A stretch of 64,000 nucleotides of DNA from Spiroplasma endosymbiont of Asaphidion curtum (lineage in GTDB: Bacteria > Bacillota_I > Bacilli_A > Mycoplasmatales > Nriv7), in contig NZ_OZ035001.1 of NCBI RefSeq assembly GCF_964031085.1, positions 186,001 to 250,000 of the forward strand, in the 5' to 3' direction. A program made the translations under genes and the position numbers. The notes under the pieces were generated by a model. The model saw only the letters and a list, made by a program, of their open reading frames with translations, made no database searches and had not been told where the DNA came from. Positions 28,830 through 38,607 of the stretch are shown piece by piece. Each line of letters starts with the position of its first letter. Positions within the stretch are counted from its first letter, which is position 1.

Positions 28830-29776
28830 ATGAAATTTGATAAATTTAATTTTATTAATGATAAAGAATTATTACGATTAACTGGAATAAAGCAAAGTAC
28901 TTTTAATAAAATGTTAAATATTTTAAAAGAAGCTGAGTTAAAAAAGTTTAAAAGAGGTGGTAAAAATAATAAATTATCATTAGAAAATAGATTATTGATG
29001 ACTTTATCATATTGACGAGAATATCGTACTTATTTTCATCTTGGTAAAAGTTTTGATATTAGTGAAGCTAGTTGTTATCGAAATATCAAGTGAATTGAAG
29101 ATATTTTAATCAAACATCCTGATTTTCAACAACTTGCTGGTAAAAAAGCATTAATAAATGATTATTTTAATGATAAAACAATTATTATTGATGCTACAGA
29201 AACACCCATTCAACGCCCAAAAAAAGACAAAAACAATCTTATTCAGGAAAAAAGAAAAAACACACTATTAAAACACAAGTAATTATTGAAAAAGAAAGCA
29301 AAATAATTATTGCAATAAATTTTTCTCTCGGTAAAAAGCATGATTTTTGTTTATTTAAAGAATCAAAAATCCCAATTTTAAAAAATACTAAATTAATAGT
29401 TGATAATGGTTATCAAGGAATACAAAAAATTCATAGTAATGTTCTAATACCTAAGAAAAAAACAAAGAAAAACCCTTTAAATAAAGAACAAAAACATAAT
29501 AATAAATTAATTTCAAAAATGAGAATTATTATTGAAAATATTTTTGCTATTCTTAAAAAATTTAAAATTATTACTGAAAAATATCGTAATCGTAGAAAAC
29601 GATTTAGTTTAAGATTTAATTTAATTGCTTCAATAGACTTCTTGCATAACCTAGTTAATTGTTATCAAAATTATTTTAGATTTTAGAAAAATGTTTATTT
29701 TAAAGTGGTTAAATTTAAAATTTTTATTATTTTAATAGGTTATGCAAGAAGTCTAATTTATAATTTGCAATTATAG
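28830..29776 (+). pseudogene. ISL2-type transposase with C-terminus broken by MITE-B
   Basis: The first frame, the seven-A slippery run and the catalytic residues are intact, but the MITE inserts after RFNLIAS and adds a short foreign tail to a stop inside it. The native ending lies at 29755-29776. Only the last six residues are lost, so activity is not excluded, but the element lacks its right end. Confidence 0.72.
29635..29754. mobile_element. MITE-B, 120 bp, nested in its parent-type IS
   Basis: Inverted ends AGACTTCTTGCATAACCT, flanked by AAT on both sides. The first 13 bases equal the ISL2-type end; the inside is unrelated and non-coding. It can therefore be moved by the same transposase and has inserted into a copy of that element. 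Confidence 0.8.
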
Positions 29777-29798
29777 ATAACATAAAATATTTATTTAA

Positions 29799-30880
29799 GC
29801 CAAATTGTAAAGTTAAGTGCAACTAAATTATTTTTCTAACCAAATATTCGATTGGTGAAAGATAATTTAGTATTTTTCTTGGTCTTTGGTTTAAAGACAA
29901 TATAAATTTATGAACTGCATTTTTAGTAGTATTTGAAAAATTAAATTTTTTAGGAAATTTTTCTCTAATTAAACCATTAGTATTTTCATTAGTACCTCTT
30001 TGTCAAGGCGAATACGCATTAGCAAAATAAATTTTCACATTTAAATTTTTTTCAAGTTGTTGTCAATTAGAAAATTCTTTACCCCTATCAAATGTTATAG
30101 TCTTAACAAGATTATTTGGAAGAATTGATAAATAATGGCTAATGTTTTCGTTAACAACTTTAGTAGTTCTATTTTCAACTAACATTGCTAAAGTAAATCT
30201 TGATGTTCTTTCAACTAAAGTTATTAAACATGATTTACTTTTACCTCGTGATGATACTACAGTATCACCTTCTCAATGACCAACAGTTATACGATTATTA
30301 ACATTAATATTTCGTTCTTTAATTGATTTACCATTAAATTTACCGCGATTTTCTTGAGATTTTCGTTTCTTACCTTTTCTTCTTAAATTTTTATTAGTAA
30401 CTTTTTCAAGTAATCCAGAATAAATTCAATTGTAAATTGTTTTAAAACTAATAATTCATTCTTTATGAAAATTTTTAATTCTGCCATAAATTTATTCAGG
30501 CGATCAACCTAATAGTAATTTTTGTTGTACATATTTTACTAATTCTCTATTTTTAAACTTATGAAAATAAACATGTGATTGTTTTCTGTTTTCTGCTTTA
30601 TTTTGTGCAATTAATGAAAAATAATGATTACTATTTTTATTTCTATTGACTTCTCGAATAATAGTACTAATACTTCGATTAAGATTTTTAGTTATTTCAC
30701 TAATTTTTACTTTAAACTTCAATTGATTCTCAATATAAATTCTTTCATATATGCCAAGATGTTTGTAACCCATATAAAAACTCCTTGCTTTGTTTTTTCT
30801 AAAATAAACTTAGCATCATGAAATTTTTATATGAGATTTTTTGCAATTTTATTTACTTGCACTTACAAGTATAATTCAGC
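29799..30880 (-). mobile_element. IS30-type element, full length
   Basis: 1082 bp with the normal distinct ends GCCAAATTGTAAAG and GCTGAATTATACTT. It lies between two partial ISL2-type copies, with no clear target duplication. Confidence 0.88.
29823..30773 (-). pseudogene. IS30-type transposase with premature TAA
   Basis: Same 317-codon frame as the intact copies, but the Gln codon after SPE is TAA at 30492-30494, stopping translation after 93 residues, before the DDE core. Two other substitutions lie nearby (EITKN, NRNKNS). Confidence 0.82.
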
Positions 30881-31788
30881 AAAGAAGCTGAGTTAAAAAA
30901 GTTTAAAAGAGGTGGTAAAAATAATAAATTATCATTAGAAAATAGATTATTGATGACTTTATCATATTGACGAGAATATCGTACTTATTTTCATCTTGGT
31001 AAAAGTTTTGATATTAGTGAAGCTAGTTGTTATCGAAATATCAAGTGAATTGAAGATATTTTAATCAAACATCCTGATTTTCAACAACTTGCTGGTAAAA
31101 AAGCATTAATAAATGATTATTTTAATGATAAAACAATTATTATTGATGCTACAGAAACACCCATTCAACGCCCAAAAAAAGACAAAAACAATCTTATTCA
31201 GGAAAAAAGAAAAAACACACTATTAAAACACAAGTAATTATTGAAAAAGAAAGCAAAATAATTATTGCAACAAATTTTTCTCTCGGTAAAAAGCATGATT
31301 TTTGTTTATTTAAAGAATCAAAAATCCCAATTTTAAAAAATACTAAATTAATAGTTGATAATGGTTATCAAGGAATACAAAAAATTCATAGTAATGTTCT
31401 AATACCTAAGAAAAAAACAAAGAAAAACCCTTTAAATAAAGAACAAAAACATAATAATAAATTAATTTCAAAAATGAGAATTATTATTGGAAATATTTTT
31501 GCTATTCTTAAAAAATTTAAAATTATTACTGAAAAATATCGTAATCGTAGAAAACGATTTAGTTTAAGATTTAATTTAATTGCTTCAATTTATAATTTGC
31601 AATTATAGATAACATAAAATATTTATTTAAAATTAAATTTAAATAATAAAATAATTTTTTGTTGTGTCAAAATTTACACATTTAATAAAATCCATAAGTA
31701 TTAACCTAATAAAAGTTAGAAATTACTATATAGTATTTTTTATTTACAAATAATTTGTAATTATTTTAATAAGTAATGCAAGAAGTCT
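30881..31788 (+). mobile_element. ISL2-type element, 5' part missing
   Basis: Begins within the transposase (KEAELKKFKR...) right after the IS30 copy and runs to a proper right end GAAGTCT. Confidence 0.82.
30884..31608 (+). pseudogene. ISL2-type transposase, truncated and catalytic Glu lost
   Basis: The N-terminal ~33 residues and the start are missing. In addition RIIIENIF reads RIIIGNIF here (GAA to GGA near 31490), removing the expected catalytic Glu. The seven-A run is kept. Confidence 0.78.
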
Positions 31789-32770
31789 AATATAAATTTA
31801 TGAACTGCATTTTTAGTAGTATTTGAAAAATTAAATTTTTTAGGAAATTTTTCTCTAATTAAACCATTAGTATTTTCATTAGTACCTCTTTGTCAAGGCG
31901 AATACGCATTAGCAAAATAAATTTTCACATTTAAATTTTTTTCAAGTTGTTGTCAATTAGAAAATTCTTTACCCTTATCAAATGTTATAGTCTTAACAAG
32001 ATTATTTGGAAGAATTGATAAATAATGGCTAATGTTTTCGTTAACAACTTTAGTAGTTCTATTTTCAACTAACATTGCTAAAGTAAATCTTGATGTTCTT
32101 TCAACTAAAGTTATTAAACATGATTTACTTTTACCTCGTGATGATACTACAGTATCACCTTCTCAATGACCAACAGTTATACGATTATTAACATTAATAT
32201 TTCGTTCTTTAATTGATTTACCATTAAATTTACCGCGATTTTCTTGAGATTTTCGTTTCTTACCTTTTCTTCTTAAATTTTTATTAGTAACTTTTTCAAG
32301 TAATCCAGAATAAATTCAATTGTAAATTGTTTTAAAACTAATAATTCATTCTTTATGAAAATTTTTAATTCTGCCATAAATTTGTTCAGGCGATCAACCT
32401 AATAGTAATTTTTGTTGTACATATTTTACTAATTCTCTATTTTTAAACTTATGAAAATAAACATGTGATTGTTTTCTGTTTTCTGCTTTATTTTGTGCAA
32501 TTAATGAAAAATAATGATTACTATCTTTATTTCTATTGACTTCTCGAATAATAGTACTAATACTTCGATTAAGATTTTTAGCTATTTCACTAATTTTTAC
32601 TTTAAACTTCAATTGATTCTCAATATAAATTCTTTCATATATGCCAAGATGTTTGTAACCCATATAAAAACTCCTTGCTTTGTTTTTTCTAAAATAAACT
32701 TAGCATCATGAAATTTTTATATGAGATTTTTTGCAATTTTATTTACTTGCACTTACAAGTATAATTCAGC
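31789..32770 (-). mobile_element. IS30-type element, 3' part missing
   Basis: Starts inside the transposase gene (about the last 40 codons and the right end absent) and ends with the left terminus GCTGAATTATACTT at 32770. The N-terminal 275 or so codons (start 32663) are intact. Confidence 0.83.
31790..32663 (-). pseudogene. IS30-type transposase, C-terminus missing
   Basis: Helix-turn-helix, GHWEGDTV, FDRGKEFS and TNENTNGLIREK are present, so the DDE residues survive, but the frame runs into the adjoining ISL2-type end instead of finishing with NYLSPIEYLVRKII. Confidence 0.75.
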
Positions 32771-32781
32771 TTTATTGTCAT
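32771..32781 (-). pseudogene. plectrovirus gene start, cut after four codons
   Basis: ATG ACA ATA AA right at the IS30 boundary. In copy 4 the corresponding gene (59033) starts ATG ACA GTA AAT at the same distance from its neighbour, so this is its remnant. Confidence 0.5.
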
Positions 32782-32784
32782 TTT

Positions 32785-32928
32785 TTATCTCCCAAAAATC
32801 ATTTTTATTGGTAAATACATAATTGAAATTAAGGCGAAAAGAAAAGTAATGATAATAATTAATCCGGCAATAAACGCAACTTGCACAGGCATTTTTTCTA
32901 TCGGAACAAACAGTTTTAAGAATTCCAT
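32785..32928 (-). CDS. plectrovirus tiny membrane protein (47 aa)
   Basis: A 47-aa protein MEFLKLFVPIEKMPVQVAFI..., one hydrophobic segment in the C-terminal half. It matches 58886-59029 closely. Part of virus copy 3, which lies in the opposite direction to copies 1, 2 and 4. Confidence 0.68.
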   Translation of the reverse strand: MEFLKLFVPIEKMPVQVAFIAGLIIIITFLFALISIMYLPIKMIFGR

Positions 32929-32945
32929 AATAATTTCTCAAAACA

Positions 32946-33167
32946 TTATTTTTTATTCTCATTATTTTCTTTTGAATTAGGGGCTTTAACTTATTCTTCA
33001 AAGCGAGCAATAAATACTTTTTCGTCTTTTGTAAAATTACCAGTATTATTTTTAATGGCATTTTTATATTTAATTCTAATTTTTATTTTGGCATAAATTT
33101 TATAAGCAAAATATGCCAATAGCATTATGCAAATGATAATAAATATTATTCCAATCGCAATATTCAT
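32946..33167 (-). pseudogene. plectrovirus membrane protein with internal stop
   Basis: Counterpart of 58647-58868 (73 aa). The Trp codon after RFEE is TAA at 32991-32993, which trims 15 residues from the charged tail. The membrane segment is intact, so a shortened 58-aa protein could still be made. Confidence 0.7.
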
Positions 33168-33169
33168 TT

Positions 33170-33496
33170 TTAAACTCCTTTAAAATAATTATAATTTATA
33201 TCTTTTTTGTTGTTTTCTTTTTTCGCAATGAAGAAGCCTAATAATTCTTGACCTTTAATTAATTTGGTTTCATTTTCTTTTTGATTAATTGAAATTATTT
33301 GATATTTACTATCTTTTATTATTCCGATGCAAATAGAATTTTCATATTTTCCTTTATAAACAAATCGCTTTGGAAACCAAATATCGATTTGTTGACTAAA
33401 TCATGGAATTTTTGGTGCTTTAATAAACATTGCGTTTTGTGTTTCTTTTAAAAGATATTTTTTAGTATTTAAGAAAATGTTTTCAATGTTTTTCAT
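33170..33496 (-). CDS. first plectrovirus gene product, copy 3 (108 aa)
   Basis: Nearly identical to 58318-58644 and related to 24627-24959. Starts MKNIENIFLNTKKYLLKETQ; WFPKRFVYKGKYENSICIGII is conserved. Only two bases separate it from the next gene. Soluble, function unknown. Confidence 0.74.
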
Positions 33497-33990
33497 AATA
33501 AATTACCTTTCTTATTTGTTATAAACTAAGTTAGTTAACTTAGTTTTTTAAACACTTATATATATCGCAGATTTAAGTGTTTAACAAGCTTTGTTAGTAA
33601 ATTTTGTTTTTTAATTAGATAAAGATTTTAATAATTTTAAACTTAGCATACCCCTATATAGAAATTTTTACACTTTAACATCCGCATCCTACCCTTGGAA
33701 CTAATTTAATAGCGTGTATATTTTTAGGAAATCCACCCATTCATTTTTTATTGCAAAACGAAACAAATTGCTATAGTTAATAGGATGTTATCTATTAACT
33801 GGTAAACTTCTTTTGGTTATGGCGACCACCCACAATTTATCGTGCTTTAATACATACCAACATTATTAACTCACTTGTATTTAATTTTCAAAGAACAAAA
33901 TTTTAACACCTTATAAAATAAAAAGACAATCATTGCTGACTGTCTTAATACTTATTCAAATCTTTTCCCACCTAACAAAACTTTACGCGC
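33497..33990 (-). other. plectrovirus intergenic region, copy 3
   Basis: About 490 bp without a gene, nearly identical to 57816-58317 in reverse orientation. It holds AACTAAGTTA-type repeats, a hairpin of AAACACTTA and TAAGTGTTT, and an AAGACA/TGTCTT stem followed by T-run on the minus-strand entry side. Likely origin, terminator and promoter of this virus type. Confidence 0.55.
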
Positions 33991-34002
33991 CCTACCAAGT
34001 CT

Positions 34003-34244
34003 ATTATTATAAAAAATTTTGACATTATTAAAGTCAAAATCTCAGGGATCAAAATCATTTTTTTCTAAATCATCACTACTAAGATTTTTAGCGGCCAATT
34101 GTTTTAAAACATCAATATTAACTTCAGATTTCAAATATATGCCATCAGTTTTAATATTGATATTAAACTAGGATAAAAAGATACTAATCCCATCATTAGA
34201 AAAAAACATATTATTAATAATAGTGATTTTCGGATTCTTATCAT
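34003..34244 (-). pseudogene. secreted-protein gene fragment, frameshifted
   Basis: ATG at 34244 after AAGGAG starts MIRIRKSLLLIICFFLMMGL, a signal-like segment. After about 30 codons the plausible continuation (NINIKTDGIYLKSEVNIDVL, then DDLEKNDFDPWDFDFNNVK) is in another frame. A short MITE-A end (CCAAGTCT) truncates it at 34002. Not recognised further. Confidence 0.5.
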
Positions 34245-34258
34245 TTCAAAAATACTCC

Positions 34259-35554
34259 TTAAAAATTAAATATTTCAAAAGACTTGGTACATAACCTTTA
34301 ATTTTATCTACTATTTTGATAATATTATTTTCTAGATGAAGCACAAATGTTAGATAAATACAAAGACGAAAATGAATTTTATAGTTTGGTAGGTGCAAAA
34401 TGTTATAGTTATGTACCAAGTCTAAAGTTTAAAACTTCAATCTCATTTATCTCAAGTAACATATTTATAAATGGGAATTGTTTCTCAACTCTCATACAAT
34501 ATCCAGGGTCATTATCACTAACACAATGTCAACGATGCATTTTACATGTAGTTTCATAATAATCAACTAGCGTTACTCTAACATATCTTTCTTCGGATAA
34601 TTTATAAGCATCAATTTCAAGTTTTAATGAATTCAATCATTATTATATACCGCTACTTTTTCACTTAAAACTTTTTTATCCCAATTATCAATTTTAATGC
34701 TATGTCTTAAAACTAAACCTTCGCTAAAATTATTAGTAAACTCCTTAAATGCATTAGCAGAAATAGTTCTTCGCGGTGTTTTTGAGTCCAGATTATAATA
34801 GAAATTAAGATTTCCTGACAATGTAAATTGAATTGCTGTTAATAATCTTTTAGTAAAACTAATATTATTAGCAGTATATATTCAGTTATTATCTCAAACA
34901 TTTAGGGCACCCATAATCGCATCAACAACTTCACTAACTTTACTAATAATATTACCAACAACCGGAATATATCCAATAACTGGTGAAGCAATTTCTTCAA
35001 TAATTTTTAAAATTTTATTGCTTTCTTCTTTAAAATCTAATTGTAATGCTTCATTAGGAAAATTTAGGGTTAAGATAACCATTGTGCTCTAAAAACTGAT
35101 TATAATGTTTAAAAGGAATAACAATATCTTTTAGGGAATAGTGATCTGATATTAATGATGACATCACTAAGGTATCGCAATTATCAACAAAATAATCAGT
35201 AATATAGTATTTCTCCACTCATAGAAAAGATGTTTGCACCTTACCTTCAACTTTATAATCAAAATTTCAAGTTGATTTGCCTTTCCTTTCAATTTTATTA
35301 AATGAACTTTTCGGATATCTTAAAAAGAAATAATCAACATCATTTATATGTTCACCATATTTATATTGATATCCACAAAAATCATTATTAAGAATTCCTG
35401 ATTTTGGTTGTGATTTTAATGAATTAGAAGTTACTGCCACTAAATCATTATTTCCTGTTAACTTATTAGCAAATAAAAATTTTGTACCATTAGTACTAAT
35501 AAATAACGAAGCAATTACTAATAATGGTTTATAAAATAAAAACTTACTCATCAT
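34259..35554 (-). pseudogene. large exported protein gene, two frameshifts and a MITE
   Basis: The first frame (35554-35054, 166 aa) begins with a hydrophobic signal segment (LLVIASLFIST). Near 35060 the sequence continues one frame over (NEALQLDFKEESNKIL..., with a hydrophobic SPVIGYIPVVGNIISKVSEV stretch). Near 34630 it shifts again (SLKLEIDAYKLSEERYVRV...). A MITE-A (34280-34423) sits in the last codons; removing it gives the ending LNFEIFNF and stop at 34259-34261. It was probably one surface or secreted protein of about 420 aa. Family unknown. Confidence 0.55.
34280..34423 (+). mobile_element. MITE-A copy (144 bp)
   Basis: Perfect ends AGACTTGGTACATAAC, flanked by AAA on both sides. Inserted near the end of an already decaying exported-protein gene. 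Confidence 0.87.
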
Positions 35555-35695
35555 TATTCCTCACTTTAAATTATTTAGTTATTTATACAATCTTAACTAC
35601 AATAATTATGACACAAAAATGTCAAAATAATCATATAATTTTAAAGTTGAAATATCTCTTCAAGATAGCGATAAGCCGCCCATTATTTGACAAAC

Positions 35696-35862
35696 AAAAA
35701 AACCTAGCAAAGGTATATTTGCTAGGTTTTAGCGAGGAACATTTCGGGATACCCCAATACCGCACAAGACTAATTAACTTAAAACAGTGCTGTGCGAATT
35801 AATATCGCACGCCTTTATCTTAGTCATCGGACATTTTTGTGTAGAATGTCCTTAAATAGGAC
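35696..35862 (-). ncRNA. candidate small RNA or attenuator downstream of rplL
   Basis: On the minus strand TTTACA (35898-35893) and TAATAT (35874-35869) make a possible promoter. The ~165 bases after it have above-average GC and several hairpins. They end in a strong terminator (CCTAGCAAA/TTTGCTAGG, 35703-35726, then seven T). ATGTCC at 35846-35851 can pair with GGACAT on either side (35829-35834 or 35859-35864), giving mutually exclusive hairpins. It does not look like SRP RNA, tmRNA or RNase P RNA. It could also be only the 3' end of the rplJ-rplL transcript. On the plus strand a short frame resembles a methyltransferase motif, probably by chance. Confidence 0.35.
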
Positions 35863-35926
35863 ATCTTTATATTAACATATTTTAATATAAAATGTAAATA
35901 CTTTCTTAGTTAGTTTTAAAATTTAT

Positions 35927-36400
35927 TTATTTAATTTCAACAACAGCACCAGCAGCAACAAGTTTTTCTTTAATTTCTTCGGCTTCTTCTGGTTTAATTT
36001 TTTCTTTAATTACTGGGTTTTCACCTTCAACTAATTTCTTAGCTTCCATTAAAGGTTTTCCTATAATTTCTGCTACTACTTTAATAACTGCAATTTTAGA
36101 ACCACCTAGTTCAGTTAAAATAACCTTTACTTCTGTCGGCGCAGCACTATCATCACCTTGTGAAACTGCTTGCATCATTACTGGTGCACTAGCAGTAACA
36201 CCAAAATGTTCTTCAATTGCTTTTACTAATTCATTTAGTTCTGTTAATTTCATATCTTCTAGGGAATCAATAATATCTTGTTTTGTTATTTTATTACCTT
36301 TTTTAACACTATCACTTTTTTCTTTAATTGTTTTTTCTTCGTTAATTTTATTTTCTATTTCTTCTTGTGTTTCTTTTTTTATTGGATTATTTTCTGCCAT
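35927..36400 (-). CDS. rplL: ribosomal protein L7/L12 with N-terminal extension (157 aa)
   Basis: The stalk protein of the 50S subunit, which recruits translation factors. The normal N-terminal dimerisation region starts at about residue 38 (ITKQDIIDSLEDMKLTELNELVKAIEEHFGV) and the C-terminal domain follows (ILTELGGSKIAVIKVV...AAGAVVEIK). The first ~37 residues are a charged, Glu/Lys-rich extension not found in typical 120-aa L7/L12. The ATG at 36400 has AGGAG upstream, and there is no good internal start. It is 49 bases after rplJ. Confidence 0.9.
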   Translation of the reverse strand: MAENNPIKKETQEEIENKINEEKTIKEKSDSVKKGNKITKQDIIDSLEDMKLTELNELVKAIEEHFGVTASAPVMMQAVSQGDDSAAPTEVKVILTELGGSKIAVIKVVAEIIGKPLMEAKKLVEGENPVIKEKIKPEEAEEIKEKLVAAGAVVEIK

Positions 36401-36449
36401 AATATAATTCTCTCCTTTTATTTTATTTTTATATATTGGTTTATTCTAT

Positions 36450-36935
36450 TTACTTCTTATCAATAATGGCTTTAATTGCTAAAGCAACATTAATTAATGG
36501 ACTAATAATTGCTGAAGCAAACATTGAAATAAGATCCTCTTTTGAAGGCAATGTGGCTAATACTTGTAATTCATCATATAACACTACTTCACCGTCAAAA
36601 ATAGCACTTTTCAATACTAAATTTTTATGTTCCTTTGCAAACTTAGTTAATAATCTTGGGCCTACAATTTCATCGGTTGCCGAAAATACTAACGCATTAG
36701 GACCTAATAATATATCATCTAAATTAGTAATTTTTAACTCTTGTAATGCTCTTCTTACTAATGTATTTTTATAAATTTTTAAACTAGCATTTTCACTTCT
36801 TAACTGTAACTTTAAATTTGTTAAATCTTGGACAGAAAATCCATGATAATGAATAATAGTTGTTGACTTTGATGAAGCAATCTTTGTTTTAATCTCTTGA
36901 ACAATATTACTTTTAATTTCTTTTGCTGGTCGCAT
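36450..36935 (-). CDS. rplJ: ribosomal protein L10 (161 aa)
   Basis: Stalk base protein that binds 23S rRNA and L7/L12 dimers. MRPAKEIKSNIVQEIKTKI... with the conserved YHGFSVQDLTNLKLQLR and KNTLVRRAL regions. The C-terminal helix would bind L7/L12. Length is normal. It is preceded by an L10-binding leader with a terminator, so expression is probably under L10 feedback. Promoter at 37131-37159. Confidence 0.93.
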   Translation of the reverse strand: MRPAKEIKSNIVQEIKTKIASSKSTTIIHYHGFSVQDLTNLKLQLRSENASLKIYKNTLVRRALQELKITNLDDILLGPNALVFSATDEIVGPRLLTKFAKEHKNLVLKSAIFDGEVVLYDELQVLATLPSKEDLISMFASAIISPLINVALAIKAIIDKK

Positions 36936-37000
36936 TCATCCATCCCTTCCTAATTTCTTAAACATAACCGTTTAATCCTGAAATCAATATCTATCTTACA

Positions 37001-37115
37001 TAAAAAAACTCGGTATTACATACCGAGTTTAAAAGAGTTTTTGTAATCCAAAATCCTATACCTTTTAATCCTCGGCAACATAATTAAGGTTCCCCCGTTG
37101 CTGTCTATAGACTAT
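37001..37115 (-). promoter_or_regulatory. ribosomal protein L10 leader
   Basis: On the minus strand GACAGCAACGG...CCTTAAT...TTGCCGAGG (37110-37070) matches the conserved core of the L10 leader RNA, where the L10(L12)4 complex binds. It is followed by a 10-bp stem AAACTCGGTA/TACCGAGTTT and a T-run (37030-37001), the attenuator. It lies about 65 bases upstream of rplJ. Confidence 0.78.
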
Positions 37116-37130
37116 TGATAGCATAAGATA

Positions 37131-37159
37131 ATAATAATATGTTTTTAACACAAATGCAA
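37131..37159 (-). promoter_or_regulatory. promoter of rplJ-rplL
   Basis: Minus strand TTGCAT (37159-37154), 17 bases, TATTAT (37136-37131). The IS30 copy begins 18 bases farther upstream, so it sits just outside the promoter. Confidence 0.55.
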
Positions 37160-37176
37160 TACTTATTTCAAACATT

Positions 37177-38258
37177 GCTGAATTATACTTGTAAGTGCAA
37201 GTAAATAAAATTGCAAAAAATCTCATATAAAAATTTCATGATGCTAAGTTTATTTTAGAAAAAACAAAGCAAGGAGTTTTTATATGGGTTACAAACATCT
37301 TGGCATATATGAAAGAATTTATATTGAGAATCAATTGAAGTTTAAAGTAAAAATTAGTGAAATAGCTAAAAATCTTAATCGAAGTATTAGTACTATTATT
37401 CGAGAAGTCAATAGAAATAAAGATAGTAATCATTATTTTTCATTAATTGCACAAAATAAAGCAGAAAACAGAAAACAATCACATGTTTATTTTCATAAGT
37501 TTAAAAATAGAGAATTAGTAAAATATGTACAACAAAAATTACTATTAGGTTGATCGCCTGAACAAATTTATGGCAGAATTAAAAATTTTCATAAAGAATG
37601 AATTATTAGTTTTAAAACAATTTACAATTGAATTTATTCTGGATTACTTGAAAAAGTTACTAATAAAAATTTAAGAAGAAAAGGTAAGAAACGAAAATCT
37701 CAAGAAAATCGCGGTAAATTTAATGGTAAATCAATTAAAGAACGAAATATTAATGTTAATAATCGTATAACTGTTGGTCATTGAGAAGGTGATACTGTAG
37801 TATCATCACGAGGTAAAAGTAAATCATGTTTAATAATTTTAGTTGAAAGAACATCAAGATTTACTTTAGCAATGTTAGTTGAAAATAGAACTACTAAAGT
37901 TGTTAACGAAAACATTAGCCATTATTTATCAATTCTTCCAAATAATCTTGTTAAGACTATAACATTTGATAGGGGTAAAGAATTTTCTAATTGACAACAA
38001 CTTGAAAAAAATTTAAATGTGAAAATTTATTTTGCTAATGCGTATTCGCCTTGACAAAGAGGTACTAATGAAAATACTAATGGTTTAATTAGAGAAAAAT
38101 TTCCTAAAAAATTTAATTTTTCAAATACTACTAAAAATGCAGTTCATAAATTTATATTGTCTTTAAACCAAAGACCAAGAAAAATACTAAATTATCTTTC
38201 ACCAATCGAATATTTGGTTAGAAAAATAATTTAGTTGCACTTAACTTTACAATTTGGC
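37177..38258 (+). mobile_element. IS30-type element, complete
   Basis: 1082 bp with both normal ends. It lies exactly between the divergent rplJ-rplL and rplK-rplA operons. Confidence 0.9.
37284..38234 (+). CDS. IS30-type transposase (316 aa)
   Basis: Intact, with helix-turn-helix, GHWEGDTV, FDRGKEFS and TNENTNGLIREKF. One visible substitution (CLIILVERT for CLITLVERT). All seven TGA codons read as Trp. Confidence 0.9.
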
Positions 38259-38406
38259 AAATAATAAAATAATTTTTTGTTGTGTCAAAATTTACACATT
38301 TAATAAAATCCATAAGTATTAACCTAATAAAAGTTAGAAATTACTATATAGTATTTTTTATTTACAAATAATTTGTAATTATTTTAATAAGTAATGCAAG
38401 AAGTCT
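38259..38406 (+). mobile_element. ISL2-type right-end remnant
   Basis: The last ~148 bp of the ISL2-type element, ending GAAGTCT, fused directly to the IS30 right end. The transposase is gone. Confidence 0.8.
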
Positions 38407-38480
38407 AGTAATTAAATAATATAACTAGCTGATTGTTTTATTTCTTCAAAGCAATACCTAACAAAACTAAACGCGACCCT
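38407..38480 (+). repeat. dispersed repeat R3, inner part
   Basis: Matches 16630-16704 with a few changes: AGTAATTAAATAATATAACT... to CTAAACGCGACCC. Third occurrence of this sequence, again beside an ISL2-type end. Confidence 0.6.
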
Positions 38481-38500
38481 CTAATAGTAGTTATCTTGAA

Positions 38501-38529
38501 TTGTAACAATAATAATGTTATTATATATA
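38501..38529 (+). promoter_or_regulatory. promoter of rplK-rplA
   Basis: TTGTAA, 17 bases, TATATA, about 80 bases before the rplK start. The leader GTGGGAGAAGATATCGTTGA... between them has no clear open frame and may carry the L1 target. Confidence 0.5.
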
Positions 38530-38607
38530 AGCCTGAAAAAATAGGTTAATGTGGGAGAAGATATCGTTGACCACAGCGAGAACAATTATGTATAGGAGGT
38601 GTTGCTC

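Larger units (their letters stand above)
28750..29798 (+). mobile_element. ISL2-type element, interrupted by MITE-B and cut at its end
   Basis: Left end AGACTTCTTGC present. A 120-bp MITE lies in it at 29635-29754. The right part stops at 29798, where an IS30 copy begins, so the right end is missing. Confidence 0.83.

Noticed and set aside
33920-33946. AAGACA/TGTCTT hairpin as a mobile element end
   Set aside because: It recurs at the same place in virus copy 4 with a T-run and is better explained as a viral terminator.
35524-35802. Plus-strand open frame with a motif like EHFGIPQYRTRL of cytosine methyltransferases
   Set aside because: It runs through a strong terminator hairpin, has no other methyltransferase motif before or after, and its start lies in the antisense of another gene's 5' end. 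Probably chance similarity.
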